Assembly: GCA_012932295.1 (NCBI GenBank)
Contig: JAAONU010000004.1
Location: 30,854,304-30,918,303 of the forward strand
From: Cyclina sinensis
Taxonomy: Eukaryota > Mollusca > Bivalvia > Venerida > Veneridae
Length of the DNA: 64,000 nucleotides
Reading direction: 5' to 3'
Shown here: in pieces, positions 24,101 to 38,100 of the stretch
Layout of the letters: each line of letters begins with the position of its first letter
Numbering within the stretch: the stretch's first letter is position 1
Translations under genes and position numbers: made by a program
Notes under the pieces: model-generated
Database searches by the model: none
What the model saw: the letters and a program-made list of their open reading frames with translations, nothing else
Told to the model about the DNA's origin: nothing

Positions 24101-26106
24101 TCATTGACTTATAAACAGCCATTTCATTCTCAATTGCATATGAACTATTCGTCACTTTTTTCTTCTTACGTACTTTTTTATTTTCCTCTTTTTCTCTCTT
24201 TCTTTTCCCTGAATCAACAGATAAAGTAATCTTTAATTCACTCTCTCTCTGTTTTCTCTTATATTTTTCACTTTTGTTAAATCTATTAAAACTTGCGAGT
24301 GTGCTCTTGTTTGAGATCTGAAGTCTTGTAGGTGAAGCGGACACAACCGTCATTTTTTCAACCATCGGCAAAGTAAAATCCTCATCGTCACTATGAAAAT
24401 CAAAAGTACTTGATCGTTTACTAGTATCACTATCAGCAGGTGAAACATTGTCATACTGTTTCATATTTGTCAATTTTAATTTCATCAGCGGTGGCTGAGA
24501 ATTACTTGAACTGTTTGAATTCTCCTCTTTAAACACATCGCGTTCCTGAGATATTGCACTGCTGCTCTGCTTCATGTCATTTCTCATGTCTAATTGAGCC
24601 TTCATCATTGACAGACTAGGTTTACCACTTGAGGTAACGTGCATGTTACTTAATCTAGAAGCGCTTATGGAAGTCTGAGATCCTAAAATCCCTGCTTTGG
24701 AGTCACTTGGCTCATTTTTTATAGAAACATTGTGTAAGCTTGATGATGTCACTGTTGGTGCATGACTAGGAGACATCTGTGGAAACATTCCGGGAGAAAC
24801 AATGTAATTTGGTGAACATATTTGAAACTGACCCGGCGAGGCTAATGGATGATGACTGGGGGAGGTCATCAGAGGGGAGAAAACATCAGGGCTTACTCCC
24901 CCGCTAGCACTATCAACACTGTTTCTATTTATAGAATTCTGACGTTTAAAGCTTGGACGACGCTGTTGTGAGTTGCGTCGTGAATGAGCCAAGTTTGGGC
25001 CTTCGATCTCTCTACCTCCTGGCCCTAAGAGCAGTTCCTCATGAGAGGTAGAGGCTTTCTCGTTTTTTGGCACGACTCCATGGTGTGGTGAATTACGGGA
25101 AGTTGGAGTGGGTGGGGTTTGTCTTGATGGCCACTGTGGTGGAGGGAAATCGCCACTTCCATCCCCCATTAACTGATTTGGGTTTTGTCCATGGTGAAAA
25201 TCCCCTGGGTAAATGTCTAAAACATCAAGTCCACTTATTTGGCTATTTAGTGGATGTCCCATACCCATTGCTCCACTCCTTGGTGATTCTTTACCCATAA
25301 TACTGTCTAAACTGTTTTCTAACTTTTTCACATGTGATTCACCAATATCTGTCAAATCTATAACAGAGCCAGTAGACTGGCCACCAACACTTCCAACACT
25401 ACTAACACTTGAGGGACGCCCTAGTTCCTCATATGAACCTCCACTGGAATCTAAGTCTATATGTTTTTCACCTATACCCTGCCCATGTCTTTCACTACTT
25501 ACTCTTTCACTGTAAGGCCGTTCAGCAATTTCAGAATCAGAAACTCTATATTTTGGGCTTTTACCCGCAATGTCTTTGGACGATTTTCTTTTAGTCAATC
25601 GTTTACGTGGATTTGGATTAGGGGCTGGGAATGGATTTGAAGCAACTGAAGTATTTTCCTCTAAAAGTTTTGATAACATGGGACTTTCATTAACAACAGG
25701 CGCTGGATGTTGTTCTACTGGAACTGGTGATCCTGCATCCAGTAACGTTGCGAGCAAAGGGTTAGCTGCCGGGCGCTGTTCATGAAATTCCTCTGGAGCT
25801 TGAACACTAGGCTCCGCGAATGGCGTCTGGTTCAAATGTAAAGTATATTTATGCATTTCAATTTGCTGGTTTTGTTTCCAACTCTCAGAGTTCTGATATG
25901 GAGGAGGGTTCGGAAAGTTGGACACCATATTTTGTGTTGGCACTATAGTGTTTGTATTCACTGATTTTTTCACGGTACTTGGCCGAGTCCATGTCCAGCG
26001 GGATTTTACCACAGGTTTTACAACCGGTTCTGGTGGCACTAAACGCTTGATCTGTTCATTCACTTTGTGTATAACTGAGCGTAGCGTCACTGGTATTGAA
26101 AAACTC
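21123..26106 (-). CDS. MED1: MED1 exon 16: receptor boxes and disordered tail
   Basis: A single 4984-bp exon encodes residues 504-2164. It starts with SFSIPVTLRSVIHKVNEQIK, the end of the Med1 domain. LxxLL boxes are encoded at 25754-25740 (NPLLATLLD) and 25676-25662 (SPMLSKLLE), 26 residues apart. Basic clusters (RKRLTKRK, KRKREKEENKKVRKKKK) could import the protein into the nucleus. An Asn/Ser-rich prion-like stretch lies at residues about 1634-1782. The end ALEDDLMDAALGF is acidic and amphipathic. Open frames on the opposite strand here are shadows. Confidence 0.96.
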
Positions 26107-29100
26107 CTGGAATACAAAATGACATCAATGAGCCACTGTTTCAGTGTAACTAAGCACATAAGCACATGATAATTGTACTTCAAGGTAAAACAGTGAGAAA
26201 GTCAATTTTATGTAACCAAAAACATGTTTACTTATCCATAAGAGATCTGGCTTTTCTCTGTTACACCGGTGTGTAGTTTGCATTTGTCATAACTTATCAA
26301 CACAAAAAATAAAAACTATCAATAAAATAAGAACACCGCTAAGTTGCACCAACGTTTGTCTGTTTCATATAGTGGAAAAGGGGGCTTATTAATAGATTTT
26401 AATTTTGAACTGAATGGGTGTTATTATACATTAGGAAAACGGTAAGTAAACAGGAAAAAACTATGAATATCATGGATGTAAAACATCCTACTGAATGAAA
26501 TCAATACAGGGCCATGATGGCCCTGGGTTGCTCACAAGAAAAACAGATTTTCAAACAAAGCAGGGGAGAGGGAGGTTAGTCATTCCAACTAAGGCATGTG
26601 TCCAATGGCAGATTGTGATAAAACAACTTAAGTTTTAGTTGGCTAGTACCTACCCATCCAATAAATAGTTAAGTTCTAGGCTTTGTGCTTTCCCATAAGT
26701 TTTTTTTCCCTATATAAGTCTATGCAAAACCAAATGACCCCTGGGGTGGGGCTTATTTTGACCCCAGGGTCATAACATGAACAATCTTGGTAGATGTCTA
26801 CTACAGGATACCTCACACCAAATTGCAAAGCTCTGTGTAAAGTGGTTTTAGATAAAAAGATTTTTAAATGTTTTGCCTATAAAAGTATATGTAAAATCAA
26901 GTGACCCCAGGGCAGGGCTAACATTGACCCCTGGGGTCATGATCTGAACCAACTTAAGGTCCACTAGACAATGCTACCAAATATCTAAATTTAAAGCCAT
27001 ATGTTTTATGAGTAATCAGCTACACAAAAGTTTTTGCAGGACGCCAATGATCACAACCCAGTGATCAAAATACCTCAACATTTTTTTCTTCGAAAACAGA
27101 CAAGCTAGTGTTATTTCTTAAAAGTGAAAAACTGCAAGAAATGTATGACATTATCAATTTTCTTTTTTAATTAAAGACAAGTGCATCATATCATGAAAAT
27201 GTATCTAACATTGAACATTTCTGAAAGGAAACAGAGATCAAAGAATTCATAATCTGGATAGGGAAGACTCTTGATCAGAAGCTTAGAAATATAAGCATTT
27301 AAACAATTACCTCTGGAAGGCTTTAGAGACAAAATCATCTGTACATATGTTCTCATCCTTGTTATTCAAATTAACATTGCACTGTACACTGGTGAGGTCA
27401 CTTAGGTCAAATTCAACTGAAACACAGAGAAGTTAAAACAGCTTTATATCTGAGACAAATACACAAATGTACTTCTAAAGTTTCATTCTTTTAAACTTAA
27501 CACTTGAGGAACACTTAACACTTGAGGAAATTCTCAACATATAATCTACAAGAAATAGAAGAAACAGCTTACTCTCTTAGATAGCATGTAGACTTAATCC
27601 TGTTCCCCTAATTCTAATATGAGTTTACAGTGGTAATAAAAGCCATAATTCTATGGGAGGTTACAGTGATTCTATGACAAAATAGTGATTTACTGCCACA
27701 ATTCTGTGACAAATCACAGTGATTTACTGCCACAATTCTATGAGAGATAACAGTGACACCATCTCAGTGACACATCTCCTAAAATCAAGAGAAGCAAAAT
27801 CTAGTAAAAAGAGTGAATGTATTTTAAGATGCAGGAAGTCAGGTACCAGTGATCATGGAGTGATGCAGTGGATGCTCAAACATCAGACTGAGATAGTGTA
27901 GAGAAACAGCCATCAACTCAAACACCACACCTGACCTGTACTCTGTAAACAGACATAAGACAGTAATATTAGTATACATAGTGTAAGGCAATAAGACTTC
28001 GCTTCTTAGACATTACAGTCATTTCTGTATTTCTGTTATTACAGGTTCAAATAAACAAAGATGAAACTCTGTTTTCCTTCATATTTCTATTTTTAATGTT
28101 CACTTATGAACTTTGAAAATATAGCTTCTGTTGAAGTAGAATCAGGCAACGTATTCAACCATTTAAAACTTTTGCTGGCAAGACAATTTCCTTAAAAAGG
28201 GGGAGTAATTTGCAACATAAGCGAGACTGTTTTTCCCAATATTCAAAAGAATGACAAATATCAGTAGTAGAATTACAATTAGCTAAATTAGCCAATGGCT
28301 ATTAAAATTTCTTAAACTATTTCTAAATGACCCTGTTTTCACAATAAAATATAGATTTATGTTAAACTTATTAAACTTATCCTATTTTTTTGATTAAATG
28401 GACAATTTAGCCACTAAATTTCATTCCTAAGTGACAAACCTAACTAATTCATTGGAATAATTCCTCATCTTTCTCTAAGTTGATGTTAGATGTTTAGTTT
28501 ACCCTATGATATCCAAACATACCTCTTTTTGAGTTAGGTCTGATCAGGCTGTGCATGACAGAGTTGAACATGAGTTGTTGTCGTAGAAGGTTTAGCACTT
28601 TTGGAACACACGTTGGAAGGGTGAATGGGATTTTACTGACTAGAGCTCCTGGTTGTCCCAGACAACCATCTTCAGTGTTGTTAAAAAAATATACATGTTG
28701 TTGATCAGGTAATGTCTGAAATAGGTAACTTTCTATTACTGTAAGCATTCATAAACAACATTAGTATTTCAATACAAATAAAAGGAATGTCAAAGTATGA
28801 TACTTGGAATTCATCCACTAATGGAAGAAGAACATTTAAACACTTACTATCTAAATTTGATTCCGTAACGTGAGAGAAGAAGGAAATTTAAATATCAAAG
28901 TTTACAATTAAATCTCATATCTTTAAATATGGTGGTCAATAATAAATACTGTTTAGGATAATTCCAGTAATAAGTGTATGGGGGGAGGGGACGGTACTTT
29001 TTTTGAAGACGCCCACCACCCATAAATATAAATAAATTATCAGACTCATCACCATGGGGGCAAGTTAGAAATCCTGAACTTTTAGTTGGTGCCCAGGGGG

Positions 29101-32100
29101 GCCACCAGGGCCCCTGGTGGGTCCAGGGCAATGCCCAGCCAGGGATCCAGGGGTCCAGAGGCCACCAGAAGCACTTGCATTATAGCATATTTTACGGCCT
29201 AAAATGCTACTTCCTGAGACAAAAAGTTACTATATCAGACAAGCAGAATTTTCATAATTTACATAAGCAATGCCCTTACAGTGTTCGATTTTCGATATCT
29301 TTAATATTACTCACTTCGGGTAGGAACTTCATTTTGACTAACAAATAATCCAATCAATATCTGTTTATCAAGGCATCCATCTTTGAACCAAAGCCGAGAT
29401 CGATAAAAAAGCCCTTTTTTCATTGGATGAAATTTGTTAGTGAGTCAATCTAAACCACTGTTATAAATTCATGGTTAAAGTTAAAGCTGGGATTGACCAT
29501 GCCCATATTTGTAAATATCCATATTTACTCCTAAATCCTCATAAATATTGGCAGTTTTCTTGAATAAGTGTTGTATGTTTAAAACAGATGCTTTGAGAAC
29601 AACTGTTAGCATTTGTTATGTTAGACATTGTTCTCGTCTATGAACTCTAGATTTTGATAAACAGATGAATTCTATTATCAGTTTGTAGAAGTAGACTCAC
29701 CCCCTATCCTCCTCCAAATATCTCAATGGATTTACGCAATTTGGAAAAATGATCCATCTGGCACCTGGAACTTCTGGCACATGCCAGGAAACTTACACCC
29801 ATGCATCACCCAGCTTGATGCATTTTCTTGAAACTCCATAACCCACAATTATGAATTTTACAATCTATCCACATACCCAGTCTTTATTTTTTTGTGAAAA
29901 CCCCACTGGGCATATTAATTTCTTTAAAGAAAGAAGGCTGCTTATCTTTCCAGCATTAAAATATTGTGGTTTTAGCATGCTGAGTTTATGTCCGAAAACT
30001 GACAAGTCCAAACACAAGTACAGTTATAGAAGACCATGGACTTCCATAGTACCATGTAGCTTGATTATTCTGTCTGATATATATCAACAGGAAAAATGTT
30101 TTACCTCTTAGTTTTGCCTCAAGATACCCAAAGCCAATGGCATGTAGCCATTTCATGACGTCATCTATCGACCACGTTTTCCACAATTTTATGTCCGCCA
30201 TGGTAGTTGCGAACAAAAGGGAGGCAACTTATGAATGTTGTTTATGACTAATCTCTGCAAGTGTCCTTAATGCCCAGCAGGCAAAACTAACACCAATATT
30301 GCTATTTTTCATTAATCTAATTATCAAATTAACTTAAATTATCTATGGACCCCACCCCTCCTCAATAATTTTTGTACTTGACAAGGACCCTTGACCCATA
30401 ATTACAATTTTTAAAGGAACCCCAGCATGCCTAATTTATAATTTCCAGTTCACCCCATCACCCAAAATCAAAATTTTCAGGTGCTGTCCCCTCCTCCCAT
30501 GCACTTATTACTGGAATTGCCCTAAAATATTACAAGTTATCGTAGACACAACTGCAAGTGACTTACCACAAATAATTCATTTTTGTTGATTAGTTTTGTA
30601 TCAGAGTTGTGTTTTAGAAGGACAGACAAGAGAGGCATTTCTCCATCACATACAACACCTAAACCTGTAAAATATTCATCACAAATAGTGTAATAATCAA
30701 AACACATAAACACCTTTTGCTCCCATTCAAATGCCCTAAAGTGTCATGCATTTAGCCGAGTTTAATTCTTAACTCTGAAATGTCCTCTCTCAAAAATATG
30801 ACACACAGAAAAAAAAAAAAAAAAAAAAAATTACCAGGATTTACACATTTGTTACAACTATACTTCTTAGAAAATTCCCCTAATTCAAACAGTTAAACAT
30901 AACTCTATTTTTACAAATCTGCAGAATACACTGTTTTACTAGCCTGATGACACATCAACTAAATGCAAATTAGCTACGATCACATGGGAAGTCACATGAC
31001 TCTAGATAGATCTATATTTATCACAAATGTCATGAATGTTCAGCGTCTGTCATGTATTTAGATAGTCGTTCGAATAGTTGTAACATATAAATCCTATTAT
31101 TCTAATATATCTTATCTTTCCAAATGAAACTGGATCATTAAGTATGTTTGATTAATTGAAAAATATTATCTTGTATTCACGAATGCATTTCTACTGCATG
31201 GTTGTTGCAATCTAGTTTATTTATTGCCCATCTTCTTTAAAAATATTTCTGCACATCCAGATAATTGTTCCGTAATTCAAGAAACAAGAAACATGGCAAT
31301 GCCACGAAACCAGGTTTTCAAAAATGTTGTTCTGATTCTATACTATAGTATGAATTTTGGAATGAAGATTGCTATGAATATTCAAAAGATTATAACATGA
31401 CATGAAGGAAAAGATAATATTCATGAGAATACATGATAATGAGTAGGATGTAAATTTCGGCTAACAATACTGTCTGCAAGGAGTATACTTAATAATGAGA
31501 CAACAATTTCTGCACGTCATCTTGATGTGGTAAACATTTGTCTGAAGTTTTATCAAAATTCTTCAAAGGGTTGAAGAGTTACAGAGCGGACAGGATTTTC
31601 AATGTTAATGTCACTGTGACCTTGACCTTGGAGCCAGCCATGCGGAACATGCGTTCTGCACGTCATCTTGATGTGGTAAACATTTGTCTGAAGTTTCATC
31701 AAAATTCTTCAAAGGGTTGAAGAGTTACAGAGCGGACAGGATTTTCAATGTTAATGTCACTGTGACCTTGACCTTGGAGCCAGCCATGCGGAACATGCGT
31801 TCTGCACGTCATCTTGATGTGGTAAACATTTGTCTGAAGTTTCATCAAAATTCTTCAAAGGGTTGAAGAGTTACAGAGCGGACACAATTTCGTTTGACGC
31901 CCGCCCATCCGCCCATCCGCCCGCCATACCCCAATCTAATAACCAGGATTTTCAAAATTGAAAACCTGGTTAATAAATGAACATTTGAAAACAACCAGCA
32001 GCAATAACCTTGTTAGATGTTTAATGTGTCTGTTTCAGAATTCTCTCACTTTTTAACCCTTTAGATGTATTCTCTATTTTGTTACTCTCATCTCATCTTA

Positions 32101-35100
32101 CAATATGGACTATGACTTACCAGTGATATCTTCTATGGCATCTATGACACATTTTGCTACAGGTATAGGCTGGGGTAAAACAAGAACAAAGCTGGCTGAT
32201 AAACTATAGCTGTTGATGTTATTTACATTTTGAAAGGAGGGTAAACTGAAAGTAGAAAATGTGTAAACCATTTTGAAATGAAGACAAACTGGAAGTAGAA
32301 AATACATCTGATAATGTGTAACATGTATTTAAACAGAAATATTTGACTGGAGATATTGTACAATCTTAAGATCTTACTGTGTAGGAAAGAAATGTAACTA
32401 TTTGAAAAACAGATCTTGTAGTGATTGTCAGAAAACCCAAGGGAAACTCCACTAAAGTAGACAAACAGGCATGTACTGCACCACTTCTTATAAGTTTTAC
32501 ACATATACCTTTTTTTCCCTGTCAGCAGCTTTTACCCACTTTGCTACATAAATTCTTGGAGCAAATTAATATTGTTAATTTTCTACTCTGCCTTCAGGTT
32601 GCAAAGGGAGGTAATAAGAAAAGTGCAAATTTAAACTCTTTAAGTTGCATGAAATCCTAAGCCAAAATTCCACCAATATTTCTCACCATACAACAATATT
32701 CATCGCTTAAACCTGCTGCTCACTAACAAATCTGCAAGAATAGCCTTTGTTTAGTTCATTTCTTTACCTTTTACCATCCTGATTCATTCTGACAGTCATC
32801 AGAGGGATGGTTTGAAGTTTGTTTATATGAGAGCAGGGTTCTAGACTAACTGTTACACTATGTCCCAGACCATTCTCTGTGATAGCTGCAAGTAACAAAG
32901 ATACAATTACTTTTAAGACATTCTAGGAAATAGCCTAACTGCGATCAGAAGATGTAATGATAAATCTCAAGTTTCAAGCTATTATTATATTTGTTCTGTG
33001 AACATCAGATTTATAACGATTGCCTTTAGATATATGGACTATGCTGTAATAGCATCAACAAGCCTGAAAAAGCTGTAAAGATTCAATTACCGATTTAGCA
33101 TTTTCAAATGAATACATTGTATGTCAAGGCAAGTTAAAACTACTGTTTTTTGCACACCATACCAAAACAGCTGTCTCAGAAATGTAATATTTTTATGAAA
33201 ATGTACATCAAGGAAAGTTTATGTTACTGTTTTTGCATAACATACCAAAACATTAGTTTCAGAAAATAAAAAATACTTAGGAAAATTAAGTCAAGGCAAG
33301 TTTATACAATTGTTTTTGCATAACATACCAAACACTTGTTTAAGAAATGTAATATACTTATGAAAATGTATGTCACGGCAAGATTATGCTAATGTTTTTG
33401 CATAACATACCATAACTGCTTTTTCAGAAATGTGATATACCTATGAAGATGTATGTCATGGCAAGATTATGCTAATGTTTTTGCAAAACATACCATAATA
33501 GCTGTTTTAGAAATGTAATGTACTAATGAAGATGTATGTCATGGCAAGATTATGCTAATGTTTTTGCAAAACATACCTTAATAGCTGTTTTAAAAATGTA
33601 ATGTAATAATGAAGATGTATGTCACGGCAAGATTATGCTAATGTTTTTGCAAAACATACCTTAATAGCTGTTTTAGAAATGTAATGTACTAATGAAGATG
33701 TATCTTACGGCAAGATTATGCTAATGTTTTTGCATAACAAACCATAATAGCCATTTCAGTAATGTGATATACTTATGAAAATGTATGTCACGGCAAGATT
33801 ATGCTATTTTGCATAAAATACCAAAACTGCTTTTTCAGAAATGTGATATACCTATGAAAATGTCTGTCAAGGCAAGATTATGCTTATATTTTTGCATAAC
33901 ATACTAAAACAGCTGTTTCAGAAATGTGACACACTTATAAAAATGTACATCAAGGCATGTTTCTTTTTTCATTTTCCATGATTTGAGCACAGCTTCCTTT
34001 CAGCATAAATTTTTAATTATGGATATGGCACCATCCCTCCACTTATAGCCATTCCTTCCCCACCATTTCAAAATCTAAGTGCTTGGTTAAGTCTGATTAA
34101 AAAAAAAAAAAATGTTCATATTCATGACTTTAAAATCAATTATAAAAAAATATGAAAATCCTGTATCTTGCTTTACATTTAAGAGATAATTTGTAGTGCA
34201 ATGTTTTATAAATAAAACTTTAATGGCCTACAATTAAGATTCATACAATATTTACTTCAGATCGAGATAGTAAGAAAGGAATATTATAACTGACGCCTTA
34301 AAAATGTCAAAACTTTTATAAATTATCCTATTCCTAAATTTCTTAGAAGTACTTTGACAACTGCAATAAGAATGTGAGCTTGAGCTCTGGGGCAATGGTT
34401 GCTCAATTCCATTTTAGCTTCTCTCAGTTGCTAAAATTCCTTTCCAAACAAACCCTCTATGTGTAATATAGCAAAAAAAAAAAAAAATTGGTAGCTTTAG
34501 ATAAGTTTCAAACCCCTGTTTTGTGATCCCGCAAGTTATTATATCTATCTGAAGAATTACGGTATCCATTTTTGTAAATTTCTTGGAAAGAGGGAGAGAG
34601 CTATAATACATTCAGAAGTCTTTACAAATGGAATACTCCAATAGAAGAAAAACATGGTATGACAGGACATGCCTTTATATTTTAACAAAGAACCTTTGAC
34701 AAAAAATGTTTTCTTATAACAAAACAGCTTATGCTATTATTTCTTTTAAATAAATAGCTTAGAATAAATAATAATTTTTGAAATAGGAACTTGGAAATCA
34801 CTTTTTAGTGACTTAACAATACAGGTCCGAAAAATGTGTTGTTACACAGAACAGTATTAAGAAGGTCTTACAAGTTATCAATGAAGAGAAACTACCAGTA
34901 GCCACAGCTGTTAACCTTACTGATTTCAAATTATATTATTTCCTCTTAACTTTTTCAAAATTCCATGATTTTCCATGATTCATATTTTCAAAATTCCATG
35001 ACTTTTCCAGGTTTTCCTAAAAATAATCAAATTTCATGATTTTTCCATGCATGGAATCCATTTTGTCCATTTTCCAGGTTTTTCCATAATGATGGGAACC

Positions 35101-38100
35101 CTGCTAATAATCACAGGAAAACCCTAACAGATCTTACCTTCCACAGTCATCGGATAAGATGACCGAGTTCTCTTACACAGCAAGTCGTACGGTGACACAA
35201 AGTATATCAGTTTCATAGGATGCCCTGGTGATAGAAAACAAAATTCAAGTCAATAAATAGAATTGATATCTTGCACAAATATATACTTCCTGATCTGTCA
35301 AAATATGCTCAATAATTTTATATTAACTAAAATAAAAGCCCCTGAAACAGCAAGAATTTACTAAGTTAGTGTTACTGTAAAAGAAAATCTGGAATTACCT
35401 TCGAACAAAACTTACAGTAAGACAAAAATATAAGCTCTTCCAGAAGGCAAAAACCCTTTCTAAAATTTAATCAATGAACCTTGAATTCAGCCTACATAAC
35501 CCTCAGCCTTTACTCTGATAATATATTCCTATAAACAAGTTTCATCAGGATCTGTTACAAATAAAATTTGTAGTGATAACAAAACCAGTGTATGTAAACG
35601 CAATGTCGCACAAGCCTTATACAGTAAAGTTATTGAAACCACTCAATATTTATTTCGAAATCACACAGTAGTTCACACTTTTAAGGACCCAAAGTTAAAA
35701 AAAATTTAGAACTAGAACTGTGTCCATAGGACACGGATGCCCCCACTATGCATAAGTGCTCATAAACAAGAGCATGTATATCCTGTATGTAAGATTTTTT
35801 CTGTACATATACCTAAAATGACCTACAGGTAACCTTATGTACATGTTAAATTAAATTACAAATGTAAAATTTATATGTTCAATTATTTATATGGTATATA
35901 GTGAAAAAATCAACAAAGGGCCATAATTCAGTTAAATCTGGTCGCAGCAAAAATTCCTTTCTTTACTACCATCTACACATTAAGGTTGTTCATCGCTGGA
36001 AGTTTAAGCAAAATCTGCCATCCGGTTTAAGAGTAATTGCGTTCACAAAATTTCTACATAGTATATAGTGAAATAAATCAACAAAGGGCCATAATTCAGT
36101 TAAATCTGGTCGCAGCAAAAATTCCTTCCTTTACTACCATCTACACATTAAGGTTGTTCATCCCTAGAAGTTTAAGCAAAATCTGCCATCCGGTTTAAGA
36201 GGAGTTGCGTTCACAAGATTTCGGGACGTACGTACGGACGGACGGACAAGTGCAACGCTATATGCTCCCCACTTTGTGGGGGCATAACAAAAAAGGTCCA
36301 CTATTAGGAATGCTTGATAATTAAGACCACTTTTTGACTGTTCTAGTAAGTGGAACTTTACTGTATATTTCTGTGCTGAGATAAGCTAATTCACATTGCC
36401 TACCTCCTCGTCTAGGTAACAAAATCCCCAATGGTGACTTGTGGATATAGTTTGCCACGCCATTAATGGAACTGAAATTTACAAAAACAAATGAAATGGT
36501 CACTAAATCAAATACATTCTTAACTTCTTATGACAAAAAAAAAAATGTAATTAAAATGAATACATTTAAGTCATTAAAAGAAGAAAATTACTCACTGTGT
36601 TCAAACTAAAACAGACAACACTTTTTACAATTTGAACAGAATCATTAGGTATTCAATTGCTTATTGTGAATAAAAATAATTTTTCACTATATTATTTCAT
36701 TTCTTAAAAACGCACATGAACCAAAGCCATTCTTCAACAGATTATTTATCCGTTTCCTTCGAGTTTGGCATTACTTTTCTGTCATCTCAACCGTTAAACG
36801 ACAAACATTTTATCCACTGTGGACTGAACAGATTAAAATGTCTAAACTGAATTTTTATAAAAACTCTTTTAACAAAATATATCAACCAATCAGCGAAGAC
36901 AACCATCCCTGTTTGTTAAAGCACTAGGACACTCACCTTTGTAACTGGGCTAGCTGATTGAGATCATATTCCAGTGATGACAGAGCCAGGTAACCTTTGT
37001 TCTTTTGTTTCCTGTAAAATATGAATGTACTAGAAGCATACTATCTTTACTATCTTCAATATGATAAAACAACTTAGTTCTGCATATGTTACAAATTGCT
37101 TACTTATCAAAACAAACCTATTTCATATTGCCACATTTTCATCAGGGATGGGGTAATCGTAATCAGTAATCGTAATTAATTGTAATCAACTACATTTTGT
37201 CCATTTATCAAAAGTAATCAATAATTGAGGGCACTTTCAATTACATGTAATCGTAATATAATTGATTACAGGCCTTGAAATAGGTATAATCGTTGTTCAC
37301 ATTTTCAATTACTTTCGATTACATCCAGACAAAGTACACACTTACGTGTTATGTATCAAACATAATGAAAATACATAAATCTTAATTCAAATGTTTCATA
37401 TCTGAAATAATTTATGGGTATATGGTATCTATCAGTTGAAGTATACTGAAGAAACTTATTATGATTAAATTCAGTTCTCAAAAAAACAAAAAATCTAAAC
37501 TCGTATGTTTGTATATAAACGATGGAGTTATCATTCAGCAGTTGTGTGATGTACTTCATATAAAGTTTTGAAACAAGCTGACTGAAAGAGGTAAAAAGGA
37601 AATTTTTATCATCATCAAGGCTAATAAACCACCAAAAAACACCATACCTATCTTAAATATCTATGCTGAGTCCAATTCACCACCAAACTTCATCTTTGAA
37701 ACATGTGCTTTTCACCTTTAACTGTGCTTTCGGAAAACAAACCTTACAACCTTAACCTTCAAAAGTTATCTTTTAAACAACAAAATAAGAACTGAAACCC
37801 TATTTCCTACTATTACATAAACTTATAAATTCAGCAGATCAATATTCATTGTTATTAAGAAATTTTTTCTTAAAAAACATTTCTGCCGTGTGAAAGTTAA
37901 ATAAATCACTGAAACACTTAAGTTACAATATACATAATGATTACAGATACTTTAAAACTTCAGACTTTGCCTGCTGTATGCAAATCAACTGTCTGGAATT
38001 TAAACTGATATTAGGCTAATTTCTGCAAATTTTCCATTCAAGATTCAGTTATGAATATAAAATGACACCTATAAAAAATTTCAGTACCTAAGTTTATACA

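Noticed and set aside
21088..25785. Several plus-strand open frames of 60-157 codons opposite MED1 exon 16
   Set aside because: They are antisense shadows of the long minus-strand coding exon; composition mirrors its Ser/Asn-rich codons and they have no family resemblance.
31538..31866. Two identical 60-codon frames in a row
   Set aside because: They result from identical 146-bp units of element B, not from gene duplication.
32769..32776. First of two tandem donors at MED1 exon 10 (GATG|GTAAAA)
   Set aside because: It would put exon 11 out of frame; the second donor (AAAG|GTAAAG) keeps the conserved reading.
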